Assembly: GCA_964427535.1 (NCBI GenBank)
Contig: CAYRVF010000010.1
Location: 1 to 61,978, forward strand
Direction: 5' to 3'
Length of the DNA: 61,978 nt
Source of the DNA: CAYRVF01 sp964427535
Lineage (GTDB): Bacteria > Chloroflexota > Ktedonobacteria > Ktedonobacterales > JADMIN01
Both the position numbers and the translations under genes were made by a program. The number at the start of each line of letters is the position of its first letter. Positions within the stretch are counted from its first letter, which is position 1. Below, in pieces: positions 1 through 7,070 of the stretch. The notes under the pieces are model-generated. The model did no database searches and was not told the DNA's origin. It was given only the letters and a program-made list of their open reading frames with translations.

Positions 1-1
1 C

Positions 2-958
2 CTCTGGACGCTGCCCATGTTCCACGCCAACGGCTGGACCTTCGTCTGGACGGTCACGGCGGCTGGCGCGAAGCACATCTGCCTGCGCCGTGTCGAGCCC
101 GCGCGCATCTTCCCGCTGATCGCGCAGGAGCGGGTGACGATGCTCTGCGCCGCGCCGACTGTGCTGATCGGCCTGGCGAACAGTCCGGAGGAGCTGCGGA
201 AGACGGCGCGGCCCGGCGTGCGCGTCATCACGGCGGGTGCGCCCCCCGCGGCGGCCACCATCGAGCGTATCGAGGGCGAGCTCGGCTGGACCATCACCCA
301 GGTCTACGGCCTGACCGAGACGGCGCCATTCATCACCATCTGTGAGCCGCGCCCCGAGCACGATGCGCTCTCACCACGCGAGCGAGCCACGATCAAGGCG
401 CGCCAGGGCGTCGAGCTGATGACCTCAGGCGAGCTGCTGGTGGTGGATGACGAGGGTAACGAGGTGCCGCACGACGGCGCGACGCTCGGCGAGATTGTGG
501 TGCGCGGCAATGTCGTGATGAAGGGCTACTACAACGACCCGGAAGCGACGGAGAAGGCGTTCCGCGGCGGCTACTTCCACAGCGGCGACGCGGCGGTCGT
601 GCATCCTGATGGCTACGCCGAGATCCGTGACCGCATCAAGGATGTCATCATCAGCGGCGGCGAGAACATCTCGTCCATCGAGGTCGAGGGCGTGTTGCTG
701 CGGCATCCCGCCGTGCAGGAGGTCGCGGTCGTCGGCATGCCGGACGAGCAGTGGGGCGAGGCGCCGCATGCCTTCGTCGTGCTGGTGCCGGGTGCGTCCG
801 TGACCGAGGATGAGCTACGCCAGTTCGCGCGCGACAACATGGCCCACTTCAAGGCGCCGCGCCAGGTGCACTTCGTAGCTGAGCTGCCCAAGACCGCCAC
901 GGGCAAGATCCAGAAGTACGTCCTGCGCGGCAGCAAAGCGGCGATCGCGCGGCAGTAA
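2..958 (+). CDS. AMP-forming acyl-CoA synthetase, C-terminal part (5' truncated)
   Basis: Activates a carboxylic acid (probably a fatty acid) to its CoA thioester with ATP. The reading frame is open from the first bases of the window, so the start codon lies outside. Visible ANL-superfamily signatures: LPMFHANGW at the N-terminal edge, YGLTETAP in the adenylate-binding region, GYYNDPEAT, the HSGD and DRIKDVIISGG hinge motifs, and the C-terminal PKTATGKIQK with the catalytic lysine. About 318 codons are present of a usual 520-550, so roughly the last 60 percent is seen. Substrate chain length cannot be told from the sequence. It is convergent with the VOC gene downstream, with palindromic repeats between them. 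Confidence 0.9.
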   Translation, partial: LWTLPMFHANGWTFVWTVTAAGAKHICLRRVEPARIFPLIAQERVTMLCAAPTVLIGLANSPEELRKTARPGVRVITAGAPPAAATIERIEGELGWTITQVYGLTETAPFITICEPRPEHDALSPRERATIKARQGVELMTSGELLVVDDEGNEVPHDGATLGEIVVRGNVVMKGYYNDPEATEKAFRGGYFHSGDAAVVHPDGYAEIRDRIKDVIISGGENISSIEVEGVLLRHPAVQEVAVVGMPDEQWGEAPHAFVVLVPGASVTEDELRQFARDNMAHFKAPRQVHFVAELPKTATGKIQKYVLRGSKAAIARQ

Positions 959-971
959 AGCGGGCTGGCCC

Positions 972-1101
972 CCTCTCCCAGCCTCCCCCCCGGCTCACGC
1001 TGGGAGAGAGGTGCCAGATGGACGCAGCGCGCAAAGCGCGCACGCGTCCGTGTTCCCCCTCTCTCGGCGTCAGCCGGGGGAGGGGGTTAGGGGGAGGGGG
1101 C
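972..1101. repeat. Two palindromic repeats, family A (CCCTCTCC...GGGAGAGG type)
   Basis: Two imperfect GC-rich inverted repeats lie back to back between convergent stops: arms at 972-982 and 999-1011 (CCTCTCCCAGC against GCTGGGAGAGAGG), and at about 1055-1068 and 1073-1090 (CCCCCTCTCTCGGC against GCCGGGGGAGGGGG). Similar elements recur elsewhere in the window, so this is a dispersed family. It may also end transcription of the two convergent genes. Confidence 0.7.
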
Positions 1102-1103
1102 CG

Positions 1104-2066
1104 CTACCGCGCTCCGCTCGCCGCGGCCTCACGCAGGGACGTGGCCTGCTCGGCATTAGATGCTATGCCGACCTGCAGCAAGAGCGTGTTCTCCCACGGG
1201 TCGTGCACGACGACGGCGGCTGGGGTCCGCGTCGAGGGGATGCCAGCGGCGTCGAGGCGGGCGATCACGGCGTCGCTGGCTGCCTCAGACGGCAGGTCGA
1301 TGGTGAAGCCACGCAGGCCCGCCGTTCCTTCGGGTGCGGGCGGGGCGTTGCGGCTATGCCAGATATTCATGCCGATGTGGTGATGGTAGCCACCGGCGGA
1401 GACGAAGAGGGCGCTGGGCATCGCCGCGACGATGTCGAACCCCAGGATATCGGAATAGAACCTCGCCGCCTGGGGAATATCGCCAACCTGTAGGTGCATG
1501 TGGCCGAGCCGCGTGCCCGCCGGGAAGCCCGTCCAAGGCTCGTCGTCGCGCGCGGCCAAATCTAGCAGTCCCTCGATGTCCACTGGGTCCGCCGCCATGC
1601 GTACGCGGCCGTTCTCCCAGGTCCACTCAGAGCGCGGCCGGTCACGGTAGATCTCGATGCCGTTGCCATCCGGGTCGGAGATGTAGAGCGCCTCGCTGAC
1701 CAGATGGTCGCCCTGGCCGGGCAGCGGCAAGCCGAGCGAGAGCCAGTGCGTCAGCCAGCGACCCAGGTCGCGGCGCGTGGGCACGAGAATGGCGAAATGG
1801 TACAGACCGGTGTAGGCGTAGCGGTCGTGTGGCCACGGTGCGGCGCCGGTCTCTTCGGTGAGCAGCAGCAGCGGCGTTCCACCCGCCCCGAGGGTAGCGG
1901 AGGCGCCCTGCCGGTCGATCAGCTCGAACCCAAAGATGTCTCGGTAAAAGAGCAGCGACCGCTCGAGATCGGCGACCGCGAGCGAGAGCAACCCGACCCG
2001 CGTCGCCGGATCGATCGAGACGTGCTCGTGCGCGGACGCCTGCGTGGACGTGTTCGACGTGGTCAT
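1104..2066 (-). CDS. CatE-like extradiol dioxygenase, two VOC/glyoxalase domains
   Basis: A 320-residue protein with two vicinal-oxygen-chelate modules (about residues 18-140 and 165-310), as in CatE-type catechol-2,3-dioxygenases that cleave aromatic rings using a metal. The C-terminal module carries the family hallmarks LGHMHLQVGDI, FYSDILGFDI and GGYHHHIGMN with candidate metal histidines. The N-terminal module has VGLLSLAVADL, where a metal histidine is often found, so it may be structural. I chose the ATG at 2066 because GGAGG (2073-2077) sits 6 nt upstream; the frame stays open further but without another convincing site. It is divergent from the ABM monooxygenase, which suggests a shared aromatic or quinone detoxification theme. 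Substrate unknown. Confidence 0.85.
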   Translation of the reverse strand: MTTSNTSTQASAHEHVSIDPATRVGLLSLAVADLERSLLFYRDIFGFELIDRQGASATLGAGGTPLLLLTEETGAAPWPHDRYAYTGLYHFAILVPTRRDLGRWLTHWLSLGLPLPGQGDHLVSEALYISDPDGNGIEIYRDRPRSEWTWENGRVRMAADPVDIEGLLDLAARDDEPWTGFPAGTRLGHMHLQVGDIPQAARFYSDILGFDIVAAMPSALFVSAGGYHHHIGMNIWHSRNAPPAPEGTAGLRGFTIDLPSEAASDAVIARLDAAGIPSTRTPAAVVVHDPWENTLLLQVGIASNAEQATSLREAAASGAR

Positions 2067-2142
2067 GTGGAGCCTCCAAACCCTGGAACTGGAGATGCTT
2101 CTTACGCGCCGTACCAATCGTATGGCCCAGCACTTTACTTTG

Positions 2143-2148
2143 TATAGT
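2143..2148 (+). promoter_or_regulatory. Candidate -10 element (TATAGT) in the divergent VOC/ABM promoter region
   Basis: The 250-nt space between the two divergent genes is locally AT-rich around TTTGTATAGTAT. TATAGT matches a sigma-70 -10 box for the rightward gene, and the reverse strand (ATACTATAC) could serve the leftward gene. No convincing -35 box was found. The same TGTATAG core recurs upstream of the Ni/Co transporter and the MFS gene. Confidence 0.35.
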
Positions 2149-2316
2149 ATCACGCGGCGCAACTGGTATGCCGCATGCTGCATGTGGGCACGTGCGCGGG
2201 CCGTGGCATGTGGAGTACGAGCGGCGAGCACCTGATTCACCACCGACATCGAGCGCGCGACCGGAGCGTGATGGTTCATGGCACGCGCGCGGCACCTAAG
2301 AGAGGACACACCGACG

Positions 2317-2604
2317 ATGGTTATCGCGGTTACTCGCATCGCAGCGACCAAAGAGCAGATCGAGCGCATGCTACAGGGATTCCGCCACGCGGCGCCGAGC
2401 GTGCGGCAGTTCCCCGGTTGCACCGGCTTCGAGCTCTGGCACAACGAGACGACGCTTGAGGCAGTCTCCCGCTGGGAGTCGCGCGAGGCGATCCAGGCAT
2501 ACGCGGATAGTCCGCTGTTCTCGTCACACCACCCTGGCATGTCGGGTGAGCAGAGCGCGAGCTCCGGTCAGGTCGAATACTTCGAGGGCGAGGTGCTGTT
2601 CTAG
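2317..2604 (+). CDS. Antibiotic biosynthesis monooxygenase (ABM) family protein
   Basis: A 95-residue protein of the dimeric ferredoxin-like ABM fold, whose members oxidise quinols and polyketides or act as heme or ROS-linked monooxygenases without a bound cofactor. The features seen are the short strand MVIAVTRI, the helix KEQIERMLQGF, the FPGCTGFELW strand and WESREAIQAYADSP, which is the usual ABM order. The ATG at 2317 is preferred over an upstream in-frame ATG because AGAGGA lies about 10 nt before it and the ABM fold begins right there. It is divergent from the CatE-like dioxygenase. Substrate not identifiable. Confidence 0.8.
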   Translation: MVIAVTRIAATKEQIERMLQGFRHAAPSVRQFPGCTGFELWHNETTLEAVSRWESREAIQAYADSPLFSSHHPGMSGEQSASSGQVEYFEGEVLF

Positions 2605-2674
2605 GCAGGGGCGAGGCGGGCGCGCATGCGGCCGTTTACGCCGTACGCGGTATCGCGGACGGAGCCCCTCGCCT

Positions 2675-3358
2675 TCAGCGCTTGTCGGCGCAGACGACGT
2701 AGGCCTCCCAGAAGGGACCGCGCACGCACTCCTCGCTGGCGGTCAGCCCAGCGGCGGCGAATGGGAGGGATGCGCCCAGCGCTTTGCTGGCGACACACGT
2801 GCCCGTCGTGCGCGGCCGGGCGCCGTAGGCCAGCGTCTGCACGGCGACGAACGGCAGCAGCAGTGCCGAGACCGGCAGCAGCGTCGCACCGAGGACGATG
2901 ACGAGCCGTCCACCGGGACGCAGCACGCGCGCGATCTCGCGCAGCGCGTCGGGGTCGTAGATATACTCCGTCGGGAAGGTGCTGACGACCGAGTCGAACG
3001 AGGCGGACGGGTAGGGGAGCGCCGTCACGCTGCCCTGGCGCACGACCACACCGGCGTCCGGGGCCCGGCGGCGCAACTCGGCCCGTGCGGCGGAGACCAT
3101 CTGCGGAGAGGCGTCGATCGCTGAGCATGCGTAGCCCGCCAGCGCCATGTCGGCGAGCAGCGTGCCGGTGCCGCAGCCGACCTCCAGAATGTCGTGCCCG
3201 GTGAGACGATCCAGCGCGAGCCGCTGCCAGCGCCGCCACTGTCCAGCGAAGGGGATGGCGCTGGCGAGCCAATAGAGGGTGCGGCTGCGATAGAGCAGGC
3301 CGAAGAGCGCGCGGAGCACGTCTCCGCGCAGGCTGCTGTGTCGGGATGCGTCAGCCAT
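2675..3358 (-). CDS. Class I SAM-dependent methyltransferase
   Basis: A 227-residue Rossmann-fold methyltransferase. Motif I is ILEVGCGTG (about residue 57), followed by an acidic SAM-ribose contact in CSAIDASPQM, then motif IV around SFDSVVSTFP and the post-motif LRPGGRLVIV. It most resembles the UbiE/PhcB-like Methyltransf_11 type that acts on small molecules or lipids. Hydrophobic stretches near the C-terminus (LVIVLGATLLPVSALLLP) suggest membrane association. It is convergent with the ABM gene (70 nt between stops) and has no clear operon partner. Substrate unknown. Confidence 0.8.
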   Translation of the reverse strand: MADASRHSSLRGDVLRALFGLLYRSRTLYWLASAIPFAGQWRRWQRLALDRLTGHDILEVGCGTGTLLADMALAGYACSAIDASPQMVSAARAELRRRAPDAGVVVRQGSVTALPYPSASFDSVVSTFPTEYIYDPDALREIARVLRPGGRLVIVLGATLLPVSALLLPFVAVQTLAYGARPRTTGTCVASKALGASLPFAAAGLTASEECVRGPFWEAYVVCADKR

Positions 3359-3442
3359 GCCCTCTCCACCTCATCTCGTATGCGTTCCCGACGACCATCG
3401 CGGTAGGCGACGAAGGGAAGAGTAGCCGCCGGGCGAGGGTGC

Positions 3443-3461
3443 GGGCGAGGCATGCCTCGCC
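3443..3461. repeat. Palindromic repeat, family B (GGGCGAGGCATGCCTCGCC)
   Basis: A near-perfect palindrome centred on GCATGC, placed between the methyltransferase start and the clpP stop. The same palindrome occurs at 23316-23335 (perfect, 20 bp) and 51828-51847 (one mismatch), always intergenic. Confidence 0.75.
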
Positions 3462-3574
3462 ACTACAACGTATACCATCAGACGAGCCATGCGGAGGTAT
3501 GGCAATGGCCCCGGAAGCAGCCAGGTGGCTGTTGCCAGGGCCATGTCCTTCTCACCAAAGCCGAAGCCAGTGAG

Positions 3575-4246
3575 CTAGCGAGTGAGCGCGGGCTCGTCGC
3601 TCGGCGTCAGAATCTCGTCGACCAGACCATACTTCAGCGCGAAGTCGGCGGTCATGTAGAAGTTACGGTCCGAGTCCTCCTTGATGCGCTCGGGCGGCTG
3701 GCCGGTGTGCTTGACCAGGATACCGTAGAGCGTATCGCGCAGGCGGATGATCTCACGCGCCGTGATCTCGATGTCGGTCGCCTGACCTTCGGCACCACCG
3801 AGCGGCTGGTGAATCAGGATGGTCGAGTTGGGCAGTGCATACCGCTTGCCCTTCGTGCCACCAGCCAGCAGAATCGCGCCCATGCTCATCGCCATGCCCA
3901 TGCAGAAGGTGGAGACGTCGCACTTGAGGTGCTGCATGGTGTCGTAGATCGCCAGGCCAGCATAGACGCTGCCGCCAGGGCTGTTGATGTAGATGCTGAT
4001 GTCCTTGGTCGCGTCTTCGCTCTGCAGGAAGAGCAACTGAGCGACGGCCAGGTTGGCGACATTATCGTCAATCGGCGTGCCGATGAAGATGATGCGCTCT
4101 TTCAGCAGGCGCGAGTAGATGTCCATGCCACGCTCGCCGCGCGGTGTCTGCTCGATGACGTTTGGAACGAGCAGATCGCGGGGTGTTGCGATCGGACCCT
4201 GACCCGCCTGCCACTGTAATGCGTACGGATCGAAACGCGATGCCAT
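3575..4246 (-). CDS. clpP: ATP-dependent Clp protease proteolytic subunit ClpP
   Basis: Serine peptidase of family S14 that forms the double-heptamer chamber of Clp proteases with AAA+ unfoldases. It has 223 residues from the ATG at 4246, chosen because GAGGAG lies about 8 nt upstream. The nucleophile is Ser121 in GMAMSMGA and the base is His146 in ILIHQPLGG; the 25-residue spacing matches E. coli Ser97/His122. At the +49 position where E. coli has the triad Asp171, this protein has Asn195 (DSDRNFYMT), an apparent D-to-N change. The N-terminal 25-30 residues are probably a propeptide. It stands alone, divergent from citrate synthase, and no Clp ATPase is in the window. Confidence 0.95.
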   Translation of the reverse strand: MASRFDPYALQWQAGQGPIATPRDLLVPNVIEQTPRGERGMDIYSRLLKERIIFIGTPIDDNVANLAVAQLLFLQSEDATKDISIYINSPGGSVYAGLAIYDTMQHLKCDVSTFCMGMAMSMGAILLAGGTKGKRYALPNSTILIHQPLGGAEGQATDIEITAREIIRLRDTLYGILVKHTGQPPERIKEDSDRNFYMTADFALKYGLVDEILTPSDEPALTR

Positions 4247-4728
4247 GTCTTGCTCCTCGTATATGCGCTCGCGCACTGGGACGCAGGTCGTTCATGTCGA
4301 CGAGCGCGGCTGCCGTACGGCGCCTTCCGCGGCTGCCGCTCGCTCGCGTCCAGGCGAGGAAGCGGCGCCGCCTCCGACACGACCTCCGCATCGAATAAGG
4401 TGCGCTACGGAGAAGCCACCGCGCCACAGCGCTTGCCGATGGTCCGGTGCGCGGTACGTTCTCGCTCAGGAACTACTGATACGTATCGACAGAATAGCAC
4501 AAGAGCGAGGCGCATGACAAACGCCGCGGCGCGCTCACGGAGGCGTTGCGAGCGGCGCGGCAGCCAGTCTGCTCGCTGCGCCTCCGGCTGGACAAATCAA
4601 TACAAATCAACTATTATTGCACCCAGGAGGCGGTGCCTAGTCCGCGCATGCTGGCGTGGCATCCGCCTGTCGTCGTCACAGAGCGGGGAACGCTCGCGCG
4701 GCGTTCCCAGTCGAGAGGGAGTACAACG
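4247..4728. other. Intergenic region between divergent clpP and citrate synthase
   Basis: 482 nt with no convincing coding frame. The citrate synthase frame stays open upstream to 4546 but lacks a ribosome site there. An AT-rich patch near 4595-4622 (ATCAACTATTATTGC) is the most promoter-like part, with TATTAT as a possible -10 for the rightward gene. No terminator or riboswitch was recognised. Confidence 0.5.
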
Positions 4729-5841
4729 ATGTCCTCTGCAAAGGGGCTCGACGGCGTGGTGGTCGCGTCCACCAACGTCAGCCACGTCTTCGGCGAAGAG
4801 GGTCGACTGGTCTATCGGGGATACGAGATCAACGAGCTTGCGGGCAAGGCTACGTTTGAAGAGGTGGCCTACCTGCTCTGGAACGGCAAGCTGCCCACCC
4901 GCGGCCAACTCGACGAGCTGAACGCCAAGATGCGGCCGCAGCGCGCGATTCCGAACCTGGCAGAGATTCTGGCGACGCTGCCGGCCAGCACCGATCCGAT
5001 GGACGCGCTGCGCACGATCGTCTCGTCGGTCGCGGCCGCCAAGCGCTTCACCACGCCCGTCACCCAGGATCAGGCGATCACGCTGACGGCGATGTTCCCG
5101 ACGGCGGTGGCCGGCTTCGCGCGCTACCGCGACGGACGCAGCCTGATCGAGCCGCGCTCCGACCTGAGCCACGCGGCGAACTACCTGTACATGCTGACCG
5201 GTGAGGTGCCACCGGAGAACCACGTCAAGAGCCTCGACACCTACCTCGTGCTGCTCGCCGACCACGGCATGAACGCCTCCACCTTCACGTCGCGCGTCAT
5301 TGCCTCGACCGAGTCCGACATGGGCTCGTGCGTCGTCGGCGGTATTGGCGCGCTCAAGGGGCCGCTGCACGGCGGCGCGCCCTCGCTCGTGATGGACCAG
5401 CTCGACCAAATCGGCAGCGCCGCGAACATCAAGCCGTGGATCGACAACGCCCTCTCGACGGGTGTGAAGCTGATGGGCTTCGGCCATCGCGTGTACCGCA
5501 CGACGGACCCGCGTGCCGAGATTCTGCGCGAGATGGCCCGCCAGGCCGCGACGCCGGAGTTCTTCGCGCTCGCCCAGGGCACCGAGGAGTACGCCATCAG
5601 CGAGCTGAACCGTCGCAAGCCGGATCGCCGCCTCTACACCAACGTCGAGTTCTACTCCGCCACCGTGCTCAATTCGGTCGGCCTCGCGCGCGACCTCTAT
5701 CCGCCGACGTTTGCCGTCAGCCGCGTCGCCGGGTGGACCGCCCACGTGCTGGAGCAGATGGTCGGCAACCGCCTGATCCGCCCGCAGTCCGAGTACGTCG
5801 GACCGCAAGGGCTGAAGTTCATCCCACTGGATCAGCGCTAA
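4729..5841 (+). CDS. Citrate synthase (type II-like, citrate/2-methylcitrate synthase family)
   Basis: Condenses acetyl-CoA (or propionyl-CoA) with oxaloacetate, the entry step of the TCA or methylcitrate cycle. It has 370 residues, the size of the short bacterial/archaeal class. Catalytic histidines are His214 in LHGGAP and His253 in MGFGHRVY. The block that usually reads NVDFYSG is here NVEFYSA, giving Glu at the catalytic acid position, as I recall for some actinobacterial CitA-like paralogs. The start ATG at 4729 follows GAGAGGGAG. It is followed by a strong terminator at 5874, so it is probably monocistronic. Citrate and methylcitrate synthase cannot be separated by eye. Confidence 0.93.
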   Translation: MSSAKGLDGVVVASTNVSHVFGEEGRLVYRGYEINELAGKATFEEVAYLLWNGKLPTRGQLDELNAKMRPQRAIPNLAEILATLPASTDPMDALRTIVSSVAAAKRFTTPVTQDQAITLTAMFPTAVAGFARYRDGRSLIEPRSDLSHAANYLYMLTGEVPPENHVKSLDTYLVLLADHGMNASTFTSRVIASTESDMGSCVVGGIGALKGPLHGGAPSLVMDQLDQIGSAANIKPWIDNALSTGVKLMGFGHRVYRTTDPRAEILREMARQAATPEFFALAQGTEEYAISELNRRKPDRRLYTNVEFYSATVLNSVGLARDLYPPTFAVSRVAGWTAHVLEQMVGNRLIRPQSEYVGPQGLKFIPLDQR

Positions 5842-5873
5842 ATATTGATTGAGGTTGATTGAGCCTCGTCATA

Positions 5874-5902
5874 GGGGACCGCCCGGCGGGCGGTCTCCTT
5901 TT
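5874..5902 (+). terminator. Rho-independent terminator after citrate synthase
   Basis: An 11-bp GC-rich stem (5874-5884 with 5888-5898, one G-T pair, 3-nt loop) is followed immediately by TTTT at 5899-5902. It sits 33 nt after the citrate synthase stop. Confidence 0.85.
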
Positions 5903-5984
5903 CGCGCGTGGAACACAGATTGCTATCTCACGTCTGTGAGCAGGCGCCGACGGGCGCGCACACGCGACATGACGAGGAGGTGTC

Positions 5985-6515
5985 ATGCATCCAGACTTCG
6001 ACGAGCATGAAGGATTTCCGTCTATACCAGGCGGCACGTTCCCAGGCGACACCGATGCGCCGACCGTGCCCGCCGTGTACGACGAGCCAACGCTGGCGGA
6101 GAGCTACCCGCACGACGCGCCGACGACTTCCTGGCACAGGGGATTCCGCACGCCAACATGGTGGGGAGGACGCCCGGCGACACGTACCCGGGCGATGTCC
6201 GCCGTGCTCGCCGTCGTGGCATCGTTGCTGGGGCTGCTCGCGGGCGGCGCGGTCTATTCCGCAGCGACCGGAACGAACACTGCGACGACCACGCTCCCGC
6301 CGATCCATCTCGCGCCCGCCACCACCGCAACACCCAGCCCGAGCATAACGCCCGCGGGCCAGGCACCAGCCGCTATCCAGCAGCCAGCGATTCAGGCGCC
6401 GCTCGCACAATCAGCCGGTGAGGGGCAGGGCCATGCGCACCATGACAGCGGCGGTCACGGCCACGGGCACTCCGGCGATGGCGGCGGCGACTCGGGCGAT
6501 GGCGGTGGAGACTAA
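5985..6515 (+). CDS. Single-pass membrane protein with His/Gly/Asp-rich tail, unknown function
   Basis: 176 residues. The start ATG at 5985 has a textbook AGGAGG 5 nt upstream, so translation is well supported. The N-terminal 70 residues are polar and acidic, then one membrane segment (about residues 71-95, MSAVLAVVASLLGLLAGGA), then a Pro/Thr/Ala-rich linker, and a tail of HAHHD, GGHGHGH and GDGGGD repeats. The orientation is probably cytoplasmic N-terminus with the tail outside. Such tails bind Ni, Zn or Cu in other proteins, so a metal-binding or surface-exposed role is an inference. It follows citrate synthase but is separated from it by a terminator. No named family recognised. Confidence 0.75.
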   Translation: MHPDFDEHEGFPSIPGGTFPGDTDAPTVPAVYDEPTLAESYPHDAPTTSWHRGFRTPTWWGGRPATRTRAMSAVLAVVASLLGLLAGGAVYSAATGTNTATTTLPPIHLAPATTATPSPSITPAGQAPAAIQQPAIQAPLAQSAGEGQGHAHHDSGGHGHGHSGDGGGDSGDGGGD

Positions 6516-6519
6516 TTCC

Positions 6520-6924
6520 TTAGTCGGAAACCGTTAGAGGGGCCAGTTGGTTCAGCCGGGCTAGCCAGTCAGCGAACCATTCAGGAGGCAGGCGGACTTG
6601 TGAAAAGTCCAAGCGCTGTAGCTCCGGGAGCGCATAGGTGTTGGCCAAGTACATATCCCACTGCAGCTCGATCTCTTGAGCAAGGTCCGCAGCAGCCTCG
6701 ACCTTCGCCGGTACCTCAGCTCCTCGGTCCATCACCTGCTCGGACTGCGTCCACCAGAACTGGTCGGCCCAGTCCTTGATTTGCTGATGTGTGTAGTGAG
6801 CGTCAGGACGCGTACCCTCAGCTAGGAGGGCGCGGAGGTTGGCAACGGTGAACGGCAAGTTGATCGAAGGAGCAGGTGGTTCAGAATAGGCACCAATTTC
6901 GCGCGTGCGTTTCCGTTTGGACAA
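6520..6924 (-). CDS. Hypothetical protein, TTG start, lower GC than neighbours
   Basis: 134 residues, soluble, with a basic N-terminus (SKRKRTRE), Trp-rich patches (WADQFWWTQ, EWFADWLARL) and no membrane segment. I do not recognise a family. The start is TTG at 6922-6924, supported by AAGGAG 9 nt upstream; no better ATG exists. Base composition is visibly lower in GC than neighbouring genes and synonymous positions are less GC-biased, which suggests recent acquisition. It is convergent with the His-rich gene, with only 4 nt between the stops. The AT-richer upstream region (6990-7050) belongs to the same patch. Confidence 0.6.
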   Translation of the reverse strand: MSKRKRTREIGAYSEPPAPSINLPFTVANLRALLAEGTRPDAHYTHQQIKDWADQFWWTQSEQVMDRGAEVPAKVEAAADLAQEIELQWDMYLANTYALPELQRLDFSQVRLPPEWFADWLARLNQLAPLTVSD

Positions 6925-7070
6925 GGCGGTATGCTCCTTCTGACTGTCAACGCCGCGCGGCGTGATGCACCTGCGGGCATTCGCCGCCTGAGTTTGTGTG
7001 CGCTAATGTTTCCTCGAGTATCTCACACGCATATGTTTTCCGAATAGTGAATAAGCGCTCCGCTCAGCGC

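Noticed and set aside
4597..5808. Long open frame on the strand opposite citrate synthase (about 400 codons)
   Set aside because: It is an Arg/Val/Glu-rich shadow of a high-GC gene, has no family motif, and the sense strand encodes an unmistakable citrate synthase.
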